NCBI RefSeq assembly: GCF_014197915.1 | Contig: NZ_JACIGK010000013.1 | Location: 1-64,000 of the forward strand | Length of the DNA stretch: 64,000 nt | Direction of reading: 5' to 3' | Source: Roseospira visakhapatnamensis | GTDB taxonomy: Bacteria > Pseudomonadota > Alphaproteobacteria > Rhodospirillales > Rhodospirillaceae | Shown here: piece after piece, positions 47,349 to 55,990 of the stretch | Numbering within the stretch: position 1 is the first letter of the stretch | Layout of the letters: every line of letters starts with the position of its first letter | Notes under the pieces: generated by a model | Told to the model about the DNA's origin: nothing | The model's input: the letters and a program-made list of their open reading frames with translations, nothing else | Databases searched by the model: none | Translations under genes and position numbers: made by a program

Positions 47349-47386
47349 CGCGCCGCGCGAGTGGCTGGGATCTTAAGAGGCTTGAA

Positions 47387-47397
47387 TGTCAAAAAAT
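47387..47397 (+). promoter_or_regulatory. TGTCAAAAAAT motif upstream of the SBP gene
   Basis: TGTCAAAAAAT resembles TGTCAATAAAT at 47153-47163 and faces the inverted copy at 47418-47428, giving an arrangement of two inward-facing half-sites across 42 bases in the promoter region of the rightward operon. Confidence 0.35.
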
Positions 47398-47417
47398 AAG
47401 TTTGTGCGAGTTAACTT

Positions 47418-47430
47418 AATTATTGACACG
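47418..47430 (+). promoter_or_regulatory. TATTGACACG motif facing the SBP operon
   Basis: AATTATTGACACG on the plus strand is the mirror partner of the element at 47151-47164. It includes a consensus TTGACA (47423-47428), 157 bases before the SBP start codon. Confidence 0.5.
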
Positions 47431-47586
47431 CGATCTTGATATGACACACTCGTGGCACTGGAGGGCCTTTTCTCAACGGTGGCCGGCCATCGCCCGGGGG
47501 TCGCCGCCGAGCACCGGAGCCGGACTGGATCCCCCCCAGTCAATCGCGAGCGTGACTCGCAAAGCGATACGTTCCAGGAGGAAGAG

Positions 47587-48570
47587 ATGTTTCGGAATTT
47601 GGTATCGAAGATGCTCAAGGGCGGGTCCATGGCGGCGCTCGCGGCATCCGTGACCATGGCGGCGTCGCCGGTGTCCGCCGACGACTATATGGTCGGCTTC
47701 TCCAACCGGACCCTGAACGGCCCCTACTTCAGCGCGCTCACCGAGCACGTGAAGACCTTCGGGCAAGAGGCCGGCTGGACGGTCATCACCACCGACGCGC
47801 GCGCCGACCTGAACAAGCAGATCGCCGATGTCGAGGACATGGTCGCGCGCGGCATCGACGCGCTGATCCTCAACCCGCAGGATCCGGCGGCCGGCCAGCG
47901 GATCGTCGAAAGCGTGCGGCGCAAGGGCATTCCGGTGGTCATCATCGACAGTGACCTCGCCATCGGCGCCGACGTGGTGACCCGGGTCAACTCCGACAAC
48001 GCGACGACCAACCAGATGATCGGGGCCTATGCCGCCGAGCAGTTCGGAAGCACGCCGATCAACGTGGCGCTGATCAGCGGCAACCAGGGCAACCTCGTCG
48101 GCCACACCCGGTCCCGGAACTTCTTCCTGGGCATCATTGATGGACAGTTGCGCAGCGCCGCCAAGACCAACTTTTCCATCGTCACCCAGGTGTGGGGCAA
48201 GTGGGACCAGCAGGGCGGCCTGAAGGCCATGGAAGACGTCCTGGTCGCGCACCCCGAGGTGAACGCCGTCTACACCGAGAACGACGACATGGCGCTGGGC
48301 GCCATCCACGCGCTGCGAGCGGCCGACAAGCTGGATGACGTGCGCATCTACAGCTACGACGGCAACAAGAACGCCTACAAGGCCATCATGGCGGGCCGGA
48401 TGGAAGCGACGGGCGAGAACAACCCGAAGCTGATGGCGGAAATGGCCATCGACATCATCAAGGACGTGCGGGCCGGCAACACGAACTTCCCTGACTACTC
48501 CTACACGCCGTCCGTGATGATCAACGCCGACAACGTCGAGTCGATCTACGACCCCGACTCCCTGTTCTAG
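47587..48570 (+). CDS. Sugar/polyol ABC transporter substrate-binding protein (ribose type)
   Basis: The 327-residue protein has a Sec signal (basic start, hydrophobic run, cleavage near VSA-DD at residue 31) and a periplasmic-binding fold of the RbsB class: VGFSNRTLNGPYFSAL, VEDMVARGIDALILNPQDP, VVIIDSDLAIGADVVTRVNSDN in part, and YTENDDMALGAIHALR. AGGAGG lies 5 bases before the ATG. It heads the rightward polyol operon; the ATPase and permease follow three and four genes later. A strong terminator right after it should make it the most abundant product. Confidence 0.92.
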   Translation: MFRNLVSKMLKGGSMAALAASVTMAASPVSADDYMVGFSNRTLNGPYFSALTEHVKTFGQEAGWTVITTDARADLNKQIADVEDMVARGIDALILNPQDPAAGQRIVESVRRKGIPVVIIDSDLAIGADVVTRVNSDNATTNQMIGAYAAEQFGSTPINVALISGNQGNLVGHTRSRNFFLGIIDGQLRSAAKTNFSIVTQVWGKWDQQGGLKAMEDVLVAHPEVNAVYTENDDMALGAIHALRAADKLDDVRIYSYDGNKNAYKAIMAGRMEATGENNPKLMAEMAIDIIKDVRAGNTNFPDYSYTPSVMINADNVESIYDPDSLF

Positions 48571-48580
48571 CGTGGTCCGT

Positions 48581-48621
48581 GGCCATCGGGGGCGGTCGGT
48601 CGCCTCCCGATGGCCCTTTTT
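48581..48621 (+). terminator. Intrinsic terminator/attenuator inside the polyol operon
   Basis: GGCCATCGGG (48581-48590) pairs exactly with CCCGATGGCC (48606-48615), extended inside by GGCG/CGCC with one bulged T, and is followed by TTTTT (48617-48621). It lies 10 bases after the SBP stop and before the dehydrogenase, which starts at 48672. Partial termination here would raise SBP over the other operon products. Confidence 0.85.
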
Positions 48622-48671
48622 CTTGCGGACGGGCGTGTCATCACGGCCCGGCCTCAGCGGAGGGTGCCGCC

Positions 48672-49673
48672 ATGAAGTCTCTCGTGTTCGCCCAGCCGGG
48701 CCAGATGTCGATCGAGGACCTGCCCCGCCCCGAGCCGACAGGCGACGAGGTGTTGATCAAGGTCGAGGCCAGCGGCATCTGCGGCACCGACGTGCACATC
48801 TTTCAGGGCGGCTTCTCCTGCGACTATCCCCTGGTGCCCGGCCACGAGTTCGCCGGCGCGGTGGTCGAGGTCGGCCCGGCGTGCACCCGCTTCAAGGTCG
48901 GCGACCGGGTCGCCGTCGAACCCAACGTCCCGTGCAACAACTGTCCGGAATGCCTGCGGGGCGAGCACCACTACTGCCGCAACATGGTGGTGCCCGGCGT
49001 CAACCGCCCGGGCGGCATGGCGGAATACGTTCTCGTCAAGGAGCGCGGGGCCTTCGACATCGGCACGCTGCCCTACGACCTGGGCGCGCTGGTGGAGCCG
49101 CTCTCCTGCGTCGTGCACGCGGCCGAACGGCTGGCGCCGCAGGTTGGCGAGCGCGTGCTGGTGATGGGCGCCGGTCCGATCGGCCTGCTCATGGGCCGCA
49201 TGATCCGGGCCCGGGGCGCCGCCCGCGTGGACTACCTGGAACGCAATCCCGACCGGCGGGACTATGCCGCGCGCATGGGGCTGGGGCACGTCTACGACAC
49301 GACCGACGCGATCCCGGACAAGGCGTACGACGCGGCCGCCGACGCGACCGGTGTGTCGGCCCTGGTGTCCGAGGCGGTCAACCGGCTGGTCCGGCCGCGA
49401 GGTCGGGTGCTGGTGTTCGGCGTTCCGTCGCAGACGGCGAAGATCGAAATTGATCACTTCCGGTTCTATCGGGAAGAGGTCCAGCTCATTGCAAGCTTCA
49501 CGTCCCTGAAGAACAGCATTCAGGCCGTCGACATCATGGCCAACGAGGTCATCGACGTGCACGACATCATTTCGCACAAGATCAACCTGTCGGACTGCCC
49601 GGACTTCATTCGCCGGATGCAGGCGGGAGACGGCGACATGCGCAAGGTCACCGTGACCGACTTCGCCACCTAG
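48672..49673 (+). CDS. Zinc-dependent medium-chain polyol/alcohol dehydrogenase
   Basis: The 333-residue MDR enzyme has the catalytic zinc ligands in GICGTD and GHEFAG, the four structural-zinc cysteines in CNNCPECLRGEHHYC and the NAD-binding loop MGAGPIGLLMGR. It is related to sorbitol and galactitol-1-phosphate-type dehydrogenases. ATG at 48672 has GGAGG 8 bases upstream. In this operon it most likely oxidises the imported hexitol or a related polyol; together with the SDR at 44133 the cluster holds two polyol dehydrogenases, so two substrates or two oxidation steps are possible. Confidence 0.87.
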   Translation: MKSLVFAQPGQMSIEDLPRPEPTGDEVLIKVEASGICGTDVHIFQGGFSCDYPLVPGHEFAGAVVEVGPACTRFKVGDRVAVEPNVPCNNCPECLRGEHHYCRNMVVPGVNRPGGMAEYVLVKERGAFDIGTLPYDLGALVEPLSCVVHAAERLAPQVGERVLVMGAGPIGLLMGRMIRARGAARVDYLERNPDRRDYAARMGLGHVYDTTDAIPDKAYDAAADATGVSALVSEAVNRLVRPRGRVLVFGVPSQTAKIEIDHFRFYREEVQLIASFTSLKNSIQAVDIMANEVIDVHDIISHKINLSDCPDFIRRMQAGDGDMRKVTVTDFAT

Positions 49674-49884
49674 GGTCCTGATCCGGGTGTTTTGACCCGG
49701 GCGAGCGGCGCACCCCCCCCGGGTCGACACGCCCGCCCGGATCGAACGGCCCCGCCGCGGGCTCCGGTGTGCCGCGACCACGCGCGAGGCGATCCCCGTC
49801 CCTTTCCCGAAGCGTCGCCGCGAGTCCGAGGCGCGCCCCCCTTCAAACCCGCCGCGCGGGCATACCAGCAAGATCGAGGCCGTC

Positions 49885-51174
49885 ATGAAGGATGTGGTTC
49901 TACGGCATGTCAAAGGCGAGGCCGTCGGCATCTGCTCGGTATGTTCCGCCCATCCGATCGCCATTCGCGCGGCGTTGTTGTTCGACCTCGACACCGACCG
50001 GACGGTCCTGATCGAGGCGACCTCGAACCAGGTCAACCAGTTCGGCGGCTATACCGGCATGACGCCTGTCAAGTTCCGGGACTTCGTCGCCGGCATCGCG
50101 GCGGAGGTCGGTTTTCCACTGAAGCGCCTGTGCCTGGGCGGCGACCACCTGGGGCCGAACGCCTGGCGGGACCGTACCCCGGACGAGGCCATGGCCCTGT
50201 CGCGCACCCTCGTCGCCGACTACGTCGCGGCCGGGTTCTCGAAAATCCACCTCGATGCCTCGATGGCGGTGGCCGGCGACGTCGACCCGATCGACCCCGG
50301 CGTCGCGGCCGAGCGCGCCGCCGACCTGTGCGCGGCGGCCGAAGCCGCCGTGACGGACGGCGCCCCGCCCCTCTACATCATCGGCACCGAAGTGCCGGTG
50401 CCCGGGGGCGAAACCGACGGACTGTCGGGCATCCAGATCACGGATCCCGCCAATGTCGCCCAAACCCTCGACCTGCATCGCCGGGCGTTCGCCGCGCGCG
50501 GGCTGGACGCGGCCTTCGCGCGCGTGGTCGGCGTCGTGGTTCAGCCGGGCGTCGACTTCGATCACACCGGGATCATCGCCTACGACCGCACCAAGGCGTT
50601 CGGGCTGGCCCGCTTCATCGAGGGTCACCCCGGACTGGTCTACGAGGCCCACTCGACCGACTTCCAGCCGCGCGAGAAGCTGCGCGACCTGGTGCGGGAC
50701 CACTTCGCCATTCTGAAGGTCGGCCCGGCGGTCACCTTCGCCCTGCGCGAGGGCCTGTTCGCCCTGGCCGCCATGGAGGACGAAACGATTCCGGTGGAAC
50801 GGCGGTCCTGCCTTCGCGCCGTGGTCGACCGGGTGATGCTCGACGAGCCGGACGCCTGGGCCAAGTACTACCAGGGCGGCCATCAGCAGCGGAAGCTGCT
50901 GCGGTCGTACAGCAAGTCGGACCGCATCCGCTACTACTGGACGCACCCCGAGGTGTCGGCGGCGGTGGACCGCCTGTTCGCCAACCTGGCGGCGGTTCCG
51001 CCCACCGACGGCCTGGTTCGGCAGTTCGCCGGACACGAGCGCGCCCGCCGGCCGGGGCGCCCCCTGACGGCCGAGACGATCATCCTCGACAAGATCATGC
51101 AGGTTCTCGAGGACTACCGCCACGCCTGCTGGGGCGACGCGGACTCCGGCGGAGCGACGCGACGTGCCGGCTGA
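49885..51174 (+). CDS. gatZ: GatZ/KbaZ family protein (tagatose-6-phosphate 4-epimerase or aldolase partner)
   Basis: The 429-residue protein belongs to the GatZ/KbaZ family: GICSVCSAHPIAIRAAL, LIEATSNQVNQFGGYTGM, LCLGGDHLGPN, KIHLDASM, EVPVPGG and YEAHSTDFQP. In enteric bacteria such proteins stabilise the tagatose-bisphosphate aldolase GatY/KbaY; in Agrobacterium a member was shown to be a D-tagatose-6-phosphate 4-epimerase. The present cluster has both a TagK-like kinase and a GatY-like aldolase, so both roles remain possible. GAGG precedes the ATG. Its end overlaps the next gene by 11 bp. Confidence 0.87.
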   Translation: MKDVVLRHVKGEAVGICSVCSAHPIAIRAALLFDLDTDRTVLIEATSNQVNQFGGYTGMTPVKFRDFVAGIAAEVGFPLKRLCLGGDHLGPNAWRDRTPDEAMALSRTLVADYVAAGFSKIHLDASMAVAGDVDPIDPGVAAERAADLCAAAEAAVTDGAPPLYIIGTEVPVPGGETDGLSGIQITDPANVAQTLDLHRRAFAARGLDAAFARVVGVVVQPGVDFDHTGIIAYDRTKAFGLARFIEGHPGLVYEAHSTDFQPREKLRDLVRDHFAILKVGPAVTFALREGLFALAAMEDETIPVERRSCLRAVVDRVMLDEPDAWAKYYQGGHQQRKLLRSYSKSDRIRYYWTHPEVSAAVDRLFANLAAVPPTDGLVRQFAGHERARRPGRPLTAETIILDKIMQVLEDYRHACWGDADSGGATRRAG

Positions 51175-52774
51175 CGGCGCCCTCGCGCCCCGGGACGGCC
51201 GGCCGGCGGAGAGCCGAGGCCAGCGTCCCCCGGACTCCGGAACCGAAGGCGGTGCCGGGAGGGCGGAGACGGTCGAGTACGCGGTCGATGTCGCGCGCGT
51301 CAGCAAGGCATTCGGCGGGGTTCAGGCGCTCAAGGACGTCACCCTGCGGGTCGCCCCCGGCACGATCCACGCCCTGGTCGGCGAGAACGGCGCCGGCAAA
51401 TCCACGTTGATGAACGTCCTGGCGGGCATCCTTCGCAAGGACTCCGGGTCGGTGCGGATCTTCGGGGACGAGGTGACCTTCGGCAAGCCGCAGGAGAGCC
51501 AGCGCGCCGGCATCGCCATCATCCACCAGGAACTGGCGCTGGCGCAGGATCTCAGCGTGGCCGAGAACATGTTTCTCGGCAATCTCGGTCAAGGCGGCCT
51601 GTTCGTGAACTGGCGCGCGTTGAACCGGCGCGCCGGCGAGGCCCTGCGGCAGTTCGGGTTCGACATCGCGCCGACCACCCGGGTCGGCGACCTCAGCGTG
51701 GCCTACCAGCAGATCGTCGAGATCACCACCGCCCTGGTCCTGCACGACTGCCGCATCCTGATCATGGACGAGCCCAGCGCCGTCCTCGCCGATCCGGAAA
51801 TCGACGTCCTGTTCGCCAACCTGAAGCAGCTTCGCGACCAGGGCGTCACCATCATCTACATCTCCCATCGCCTGGAAGAGCTGTTCCGGATCGCCGATGC
51901 CATCACCGTCTTCAAGGATGGCCAGACGGTAACCGACCTCGATCCCAAGACCTGCACCGAAGACGACATCATCGCCAACATGGTCGGGCGCCGGATGGGC
52001 GCGTTGTTCCCGCCCAAGCCGGACCCCGGCGCGACCAGCGATGTCGTCCTGCGGGTGGACCACCTCACGCGGGGGCGGGTTCTTCACGACGTGTCGCTGA
52101 CGCTGCATCGGGGCGAGATCCTTGGCCTGGCGGGCCTGGTCGGGTCCGGACGCTCCGAACTCGCGCGCTGCATCTTCGGCATCGACCGCGTCGACAGCGG
52201 CACCATCGAGATCGACGGCGTGGCCCGTCGGATCGGACGACCCGCCCACGCCATGCGCTTCGGGATCGGCCTGGTGCCCGAGGACCGCAAGCGTCAGGGC
52301 GGCATCCTGCCCATGACCATCTCCGAGAACCTGACCCTGACCAACCTGCGGGAGGTCAGCCGCTTCGGCCTGTGCAACGCGGCCGCCGAGCGGCGGGTGG
52401 CCGAGCGGTCCAAGGACAGCCTTCGCATCCGGCTCGGGGCGCTGTGCGATCCCCTGTCCTCGCTGAGCGGCGGCAACCAGCAGAAGGTGGTCGTCGCCAA
52501 GTGGCTGAATGCCGCCGGCACGGTCCTGATCCTGGATGAGCCCACGCGCGGCGTCGACGTGGGCGCCAAGATGGAACTGTACGCGATTGTCGCCGACCTG
52601 GCCCGGCAGGGCTACGGCATCCTCGTGATCTCGTCCGAAATGATGGAGCTGATCGGCCTTTGTCATCGCGTCTACGTGATGAGCGAAGGCGAGATCACTG
52701 GCGAGTTGTCCGGAGGGGACATCTGCGAAGAAACCATCATGCGGCTTTCAATACCCAAGCGTAGGAAACACTAA
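51164..52774 (+). CDS. Ribose-type ABC transporter ATPase (two ABC domains)
   Basis: The 536-residue protein has two fused ABC domains. The first shows Walker A GENGAGKST, a degenerate signature region (LSVAYQQIVEI) and Walker B ILIMDEPSAVL with Ala-Val in place of the usual Ser-Ala after it. The second has a degenerate Walker A (GSGRSEL), intact signature LSGGNQQK and LILDEPTRGVDVG. This asymmetry is normal for RbsA/XylG/AraG proteins. The GTG start lies inside the gatZ end; the first 38 residues are Pro/Gly-rich and outside the conserved domain. It energises uptake through the permease encoded next. Confidence 0.92.
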   Translation: MPADGALAPRDGRPAESRGQRPPDSGTEGGAGRAETVEYAVDVARVSKAFGGVQALKDVTLRVAPGTIHALVGENGAGKSTLMNVLAGILRKDSGSVRIFGDEVTFGKPQESQRAGIAIIHQELALAQDLSVAENMFLGNLGQGGLFVNWRALNRRAGEALRQFGFDIAPTTRVGDLSVAYQQIVEITTALVLHDCRILIMDEPSAVLADPEIDVLFANLKQLRDQGVTIIYISHRLEELFRIADAITVFKDGQTVTDLDPKTCTEDDIIANMVGRRMGALFPPKPDPGATSDVVLRVDHLTRGRVLHDVSLTLHRGEILGLAGLVGSGRSELARCIFGIDRVDSGTIEIDGVARRIGRPAHAMRFGIGLVPEDRKRQGGILPMTISENLTLTNLREVSRFGLCNAAAERRVAERSKDSLRIRLGALCDPLSSLSGGNQQKVVVAKWLNAAGTVLILDEPTRGVDVGAKMELYAIVADLARQGYGILVISSEMMELIGLCHRVYVMSEGEITGELSGGDICEETIMRLSIPKRRKH

Positions 52775-53733
52775 TGCCCGGCCTGAAGATGAAATCATCG
52801 GCCTTGCTAAGGCTGGCTCTCAGCCAATCGACATTAGTCTTCTTCGTGGTCATGTTGATTGCGGCCTACTTCCTGTCCGACCGGTTCTTCACGCCGGACA
52901 ATGTGACCAACATCCTGCGGCAGAGCGTTCCGCTGGGCGTCGTCTCGATCGGTCTCCTCTACGTCATCCTGACGGGGGGCATCGATCTCTCGGTCGGCTC
53001 CGTCATGGCCCTGGTCTCCGTGGTCGTGGCCCTGACCTTGCCCGACCTGGGCCTGACCGGCGCGATCATCGTCTCTCTGGCCGTCGGCACCTGCGCCGGG
53101 TTGGTGAGCGGCTCGCTGGTGGCCTACTTCGGCATCGCGCCGTTCATCGCGACGCTGGCGATCATGACCATCGCCCGGGGCGTGGCGCTGATCGTTTCGC
53201 GGGGCCAGCCGATCTTCGTCGACAACGACACCTTCATGAGCTTCGGCAGTTCGTCGTTCCTGGGCGTGCCGTCGCTGTTCCTTGTGCTGATCGGCGTCAC
53301 CCTGCTGGCGGCCCTGCTGTACCGCCAGACCGTGTTCGGGCGGCTGGTGATCGCGGTCGGCTCCAACGAGGTCGCGACCCGCTTCGCCGGCATCAACATC
53401 CCGACGATCAAGGTCGCGGTCTATGCGCTCTCGGGATTCACCTGTGCCATCGCCGGCATCATCTCGGCGACGCGCACGGGCGTCGGGTCACCGATCCTGG
53501 CCATCGGGTTCGAACTGGACGCGATCGCCGCCGTGGTCGTGGGGGGCGCCAGCCTGGCCGGCGGGCGCGGCACCGTGATCAACACGCTGATCGGCGCCCT
53601 GATCCTTTCCATCATCTCCAACCTTATGAATCTGATGGATATTCCCGGATATCACCAGCAGGTGGTGAAGGGCGTCATCATCGTGCTCGCGGTGCTGATG
53701 GAAAGCGCGAAGCGGCGGCTGATCGACCGGTAA
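52774..53733 (+). CDS. Ribose-type ABC transporter permease
   Basis: The 319-residue inner-membrane protein has about ten hydrophobic segments and the RbsC-family stretches TGGIDLSVGSVMALVS, VAYFGIAPFIATLAIMTIARG in part, GSNEVATRFAGINI and the ATPase-contact loop VVVGGASLAGGRGT. Its start overlaps the ATPase stop by one base (TAATG). It forms the membrane channel of the polyol importer, probably as a homodimer. Confidence 0.93.
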   Translation: MPGLKMKSSALLRLALSQSTLVFFVVMLIAAYFLSDRFFTPDNVTNILRQSVPLGVVSIGLLYVILTGGIDLSVGSVMALVSVVVALTLPDLGLTGAIIVSLAVGTCAGLVSGSLVAYFGIAPFIATLAIMTIARGVALIVSRGQPIFVDNDTFMSFGSSSFLGVPSLFLVLIGVTLLAALLYRQTVFGRLVIAVGSNEVATRFAGINIPTIKVAVYALSGFTCAIAGIISATRTGVGSPILAIGFELDAIAAVVVGGASLAGGRGTVINTLIGALILSIISNLMNLMDIPGYHQQVVKGVIIVLAVLMESAKRRLIDR

Positions 53734-53836
53734 CGCGGCCGGGGCGCGCCGGTGTTGACCATGTTGGATATCGCGGGGGACAGCCGGCGGCGACACCGTC
53801 GCTCGGTCCGGCCCCCGCGTTGAGTGAGGTTCGATC

Positions 53837-54670
53837 GTGTCCCAGACCCCCTTCGCGGACATCCTTCAGGACGCCCGCGCGCGCCGCTACGCCGTGCCCG
53901 CCTTCAACGCCTGGACCTACCAGGATGCCCTGGCCCTGGTGGCCGCCGCCGAGCGGGCGCGCTCGCCCCTCATCGTGCAGACGTCGGGCACCTGCATCCG
54001 CCACAACGGCCTGGCGCTCTCCTTCCAGATGGTCAAGAAGGCCGTGCGGTCGGCCAAGGTTCCGGTCGCCGTCCACCTGGACCACGGCGAGGACCGACGC
54101 CTGATCTGCGACGCCATCCACATGGGATACGATTCCGTCATGTACGACGGCTCAAAGCTGCCCGTCGACACCAACATCGAGAACACCCGTATCATCAAGG
54201 CGGTGGCCGAGGCGTATGGGGTGTCGGTGGAGGCGGAAATCGGCCATGTCGTGAAGGGCGCCGGAGACGCCGAGGTGCTGACCGCGCCCGACGACGCGCT
54301 GCGGTTCCTGGCGGCGACCCGCGTGGACGCCCTGGCGGTCGCGGTCGGCACCCGGCATGGCATGCAGACGCAGGACGCGCCCTTGCGTCTCGACGCCCTG
54401 GACGCCCTCAGCGCGGCGGTCGAGGTGCCGCTGGTGCTGCACGGGTCCAGCGGCGTGTCGGACGCGGAGTTGCCGACGGTGGCGCGCTCGGCGGTGTGCA
54501 AGGTGAACATCGCCACCCGCCTGCGCACGGTCTTCATCCGCGCCCTCGGTGAAGAGGCCGCCACCTACACCGGCAGCGACCATATCGCCTTCGTGATGCG
54601 CGCCCATGAGGCGACGATCCGCGAGGCGACGATGATCATGGAGCTTCTGGGCAGCGCGAACCGCTGTTGA
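53837..54670 (+). CDS. gatY: Class II tagatose/fructose-bisphosphate aldolase (GatY/KbaY type)
   Basis: The 277-residue zinc aldolase carries VPAFNAWTYQDALALV, the catalytic/zinc motif HLDHGED, a mobile region AEIGHVVKGAGD, the zinc histidine in VGTRHGM, and LHGSSGV. The asparagine region KVNIATRLR follows. The GTG start has GAGG about 9 bases upstream. As the last gene of the rightward operon it would cleave tagatose-1,6-bisphosphate to glyceraldehyde-3-phosphate and dihydroxyacetone phosphate, but fructose-bisphosphate specificity cannot be excluded. It converges on the regulator gene 26 bp away. Confidence 0.88.
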   Translation: MSQTPFADILQDARARRYAVPAFNAWTYQDALALVAAAERARSPLIVQTSGTCIRHNGLALSFQMVKKAVRSAKVPVAVHLDHGEDRRLICDAIHMGYDSVMYDGSKLPVDTNIENTRIIKAVAEAYGVSVEAEIGHVVKGAGDAEVLTAPDDALRFLAATRVDALAVAVGTRHGMQTQDAPLRLDALDALSAAVEVPLVLHGSSGVSDAELPTVARSAVCKVNIATRLRTVFIRALGEEAATYTGSDHIAFVMRAHEATIREATMIMELLGSANRC

Positions 54671-54696
54671 CGCGCCGGGTCACGCCCCGGCCGGCC

Positions 54697-55734
54697 TCAG
54701 GCGGAGTCCCGCATCATCAGCTTGGTTTCCAGCAGGGTGAGCGGGCTGTTCGACCGGGGCGCCAGGGTCTGGGCGGTATCCCCGATCCTGTCCAGCAGCA
54801 GGTCGAGGCAGCTGCGCGCGAGCTGGGAGTAGTCCTGCGCCACCGTCGTCAGGGCGGGGCACGTGTACCGGCTGAGCGGATGGTCGTCGTGCGCGGCGAC
54901 CCGCAGATCGGCGTCCTGTTTGCGCCCCACCCGCAGGCCGCGTTGATAGGCGGCCGCCATGACGCCAAAGGCGAGACGGTCGTTGGCGCACAGGACGGTG
55001 CGCGTGGGAAAACCGCCGGCGTCAAGGATGCGGTTGGTTTCGTCGAAGCCGACCTGTTCGAAGTTCCAGGACTTGTCCTGAACCGGCAGCACCCTCGGCT
55101 CCAGCCCGAGGCGGGTCATGGCGGCCTGATAGGCCTCGCGCCGGCTCGCCGCGTTCGAGTTGAGGGCCGGCATTTCCAGGAAGACCGGTTGTTCGCCGGT
55201 GCGACACAGGTACTCGACGATCAGCGAGATGCTCTGGGTGTTGTCGGTCCCGACGAACGGCAGGGTGTTGGCAATCCGCGAGTCCAGGAAGACCAGCGGC
55301 ATGTTCCGCCCCAGCCCGTCGATCAGGGACAGATCGGACTCATAACCCAGGGCGGCGATGATCGCCCCGGACAGTTTGAGCGCCAGGAAGGTCTCGATGG
55401 CCTTGGCTTCCAGGCTCTGTTCACCGTGGGAGCTGAGATTGATGGCCCAGTATCCCTCGCGCAGGCTCATGATTTCGATCTGACGCACGATCTCCGCATA
55501 AAAGGGATCGCTGAGACTGGGGACGATCACGCCGATGTTTTTTGACTTCTGCCTGTTCATGTTCACGGCGAACATGTTCGGCCGGTAGTCGAACTCACTC
55601 AGGGCTCGCTCTATCTTTTCCCGGGTCGAGCGTCTGACCGACCCTGGATCATTGAAGTACTTCGAGATCGTCGGCCGGGAGATCCCGGTCGCGAGCGCGA
55701 AGTCCTCCATATTGCGGATTTTCTTGGTGGTCAT
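54697..55734 (-). CDS. LacI-family transcriptional regulator of the polyol cluster
   Basis: The 345-residue protein has an N-terminal helix-turn-helix (MEDFALATGISRPTISKYFND), a hinge helix region DYRPNMFAVNM and a periplasmic-binding-like effector domain (NIGVIVPSLSDPFY, SGAIIAALGYES, VLCANDRLAFGVMAAAYQRG). It is expected to repress the polyol operons and release DNA when an intermediate binds. The ATG at 55734 is chosen; an upstream TTG adds three residues. A CG-centred candidate operator and a TATAAT promoter lie upstream, suggesting autoregulation. Confidence 0.92.
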   Translation of the reverse strand: MTTKKIRNMEDFALATGISRPTISKYFNDPGSVRRSTREKIERALSEFDYRPNMFAVNMNRQKSKNIGVIVPSLSDPFYAEIVRQIEIMSLREGYWAINLSSHGEQSLEAKAIETFLALKLSGAIIAALGYESDLSLIDGLGRNMPLVFLDSRIANTLPFVGTDNTQSISLIVEYLCRTGEQPVFLEMPALNSNAASRREAYQAAMTRLGLEPRVLPVQDKSWNFEQVGFDETNRILDAGGFPTRTVLCANDRLAFGVMAAAYQRGLRVGRKQDADLRVAAHDDHPLSRYTCPALTTVAQDYSQLARSCLDLLLDRIGDTAQTLAPRSNSPLTLLETKLMMRDSA

Positions 55735-55808
55735 CGGGGTCAATCAGACATGGCGCCGCAAGGCCGATGGCCCGGGGGCGGCTTTTGTGTTTCTTTTCAG
55801 AATGACGA

Positions 55809-55820
55809 GCTAACGTTGAC
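55809..55820. promoter_or_regulatory. Candidate LacI-type operator at the regulator promoter
   Basis: GCTAACGTTGAC holds the perfect CG-centred hexamer AACGTT with matching outer G and C. It lies between the -10 of the regulator promoter (55827-55832) and the start codon, overlapping the expected transcription start, as in autoregulated LacI-family genes. Confidence 0.45.
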
Positions 55821-55826
55821 ATTGGC

Positions 55827-55854
55827 ATTATAGAACGCGGCCCCAAATTTTCCA
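55827..55854 (-). promoter_or_regulatory. Promoter of the LacI-family regulator
   Basis: On the minus strand TGGAAA (55849-55854) and a consensus TATAAT (55827-55832) are separated by 16 bases. The region is AT-rich relative to the window. Confidence 0.6.
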
Positions 55855-55990
55855 TGCGTATATTTCTCGACCCGGCCCTGGCGATCACGCGGGTGTCGCC
55901 GCGTGCCACCGCGCAGCAAAGGCAAGAAGCGGTACCCCCTCGAGGCACCGCCGACCCGATCGGCGCGGCGACGCGGGGCCGCCTCTCGCC

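Larger units (their letters stand above)
46981..47586. promoter_or_regulatory. 606-bp divergent control region of the polyol operons
   Basis: No gene is supported here. Both ends are AT-rich in contrast to the GC-rich middle. Candidate elements listed separately are three TGTCAA-type motifs and a 12-bp palindrome. A TTGACA occurs inside the motif at each end and points outward toward tagK (47153-47158, minus) and toward the SBP gene (47423-47428, plus), but neither has a good -10 at the right distance. The SBP gene has a strong AGGAGG site. Confidence 0.55.
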
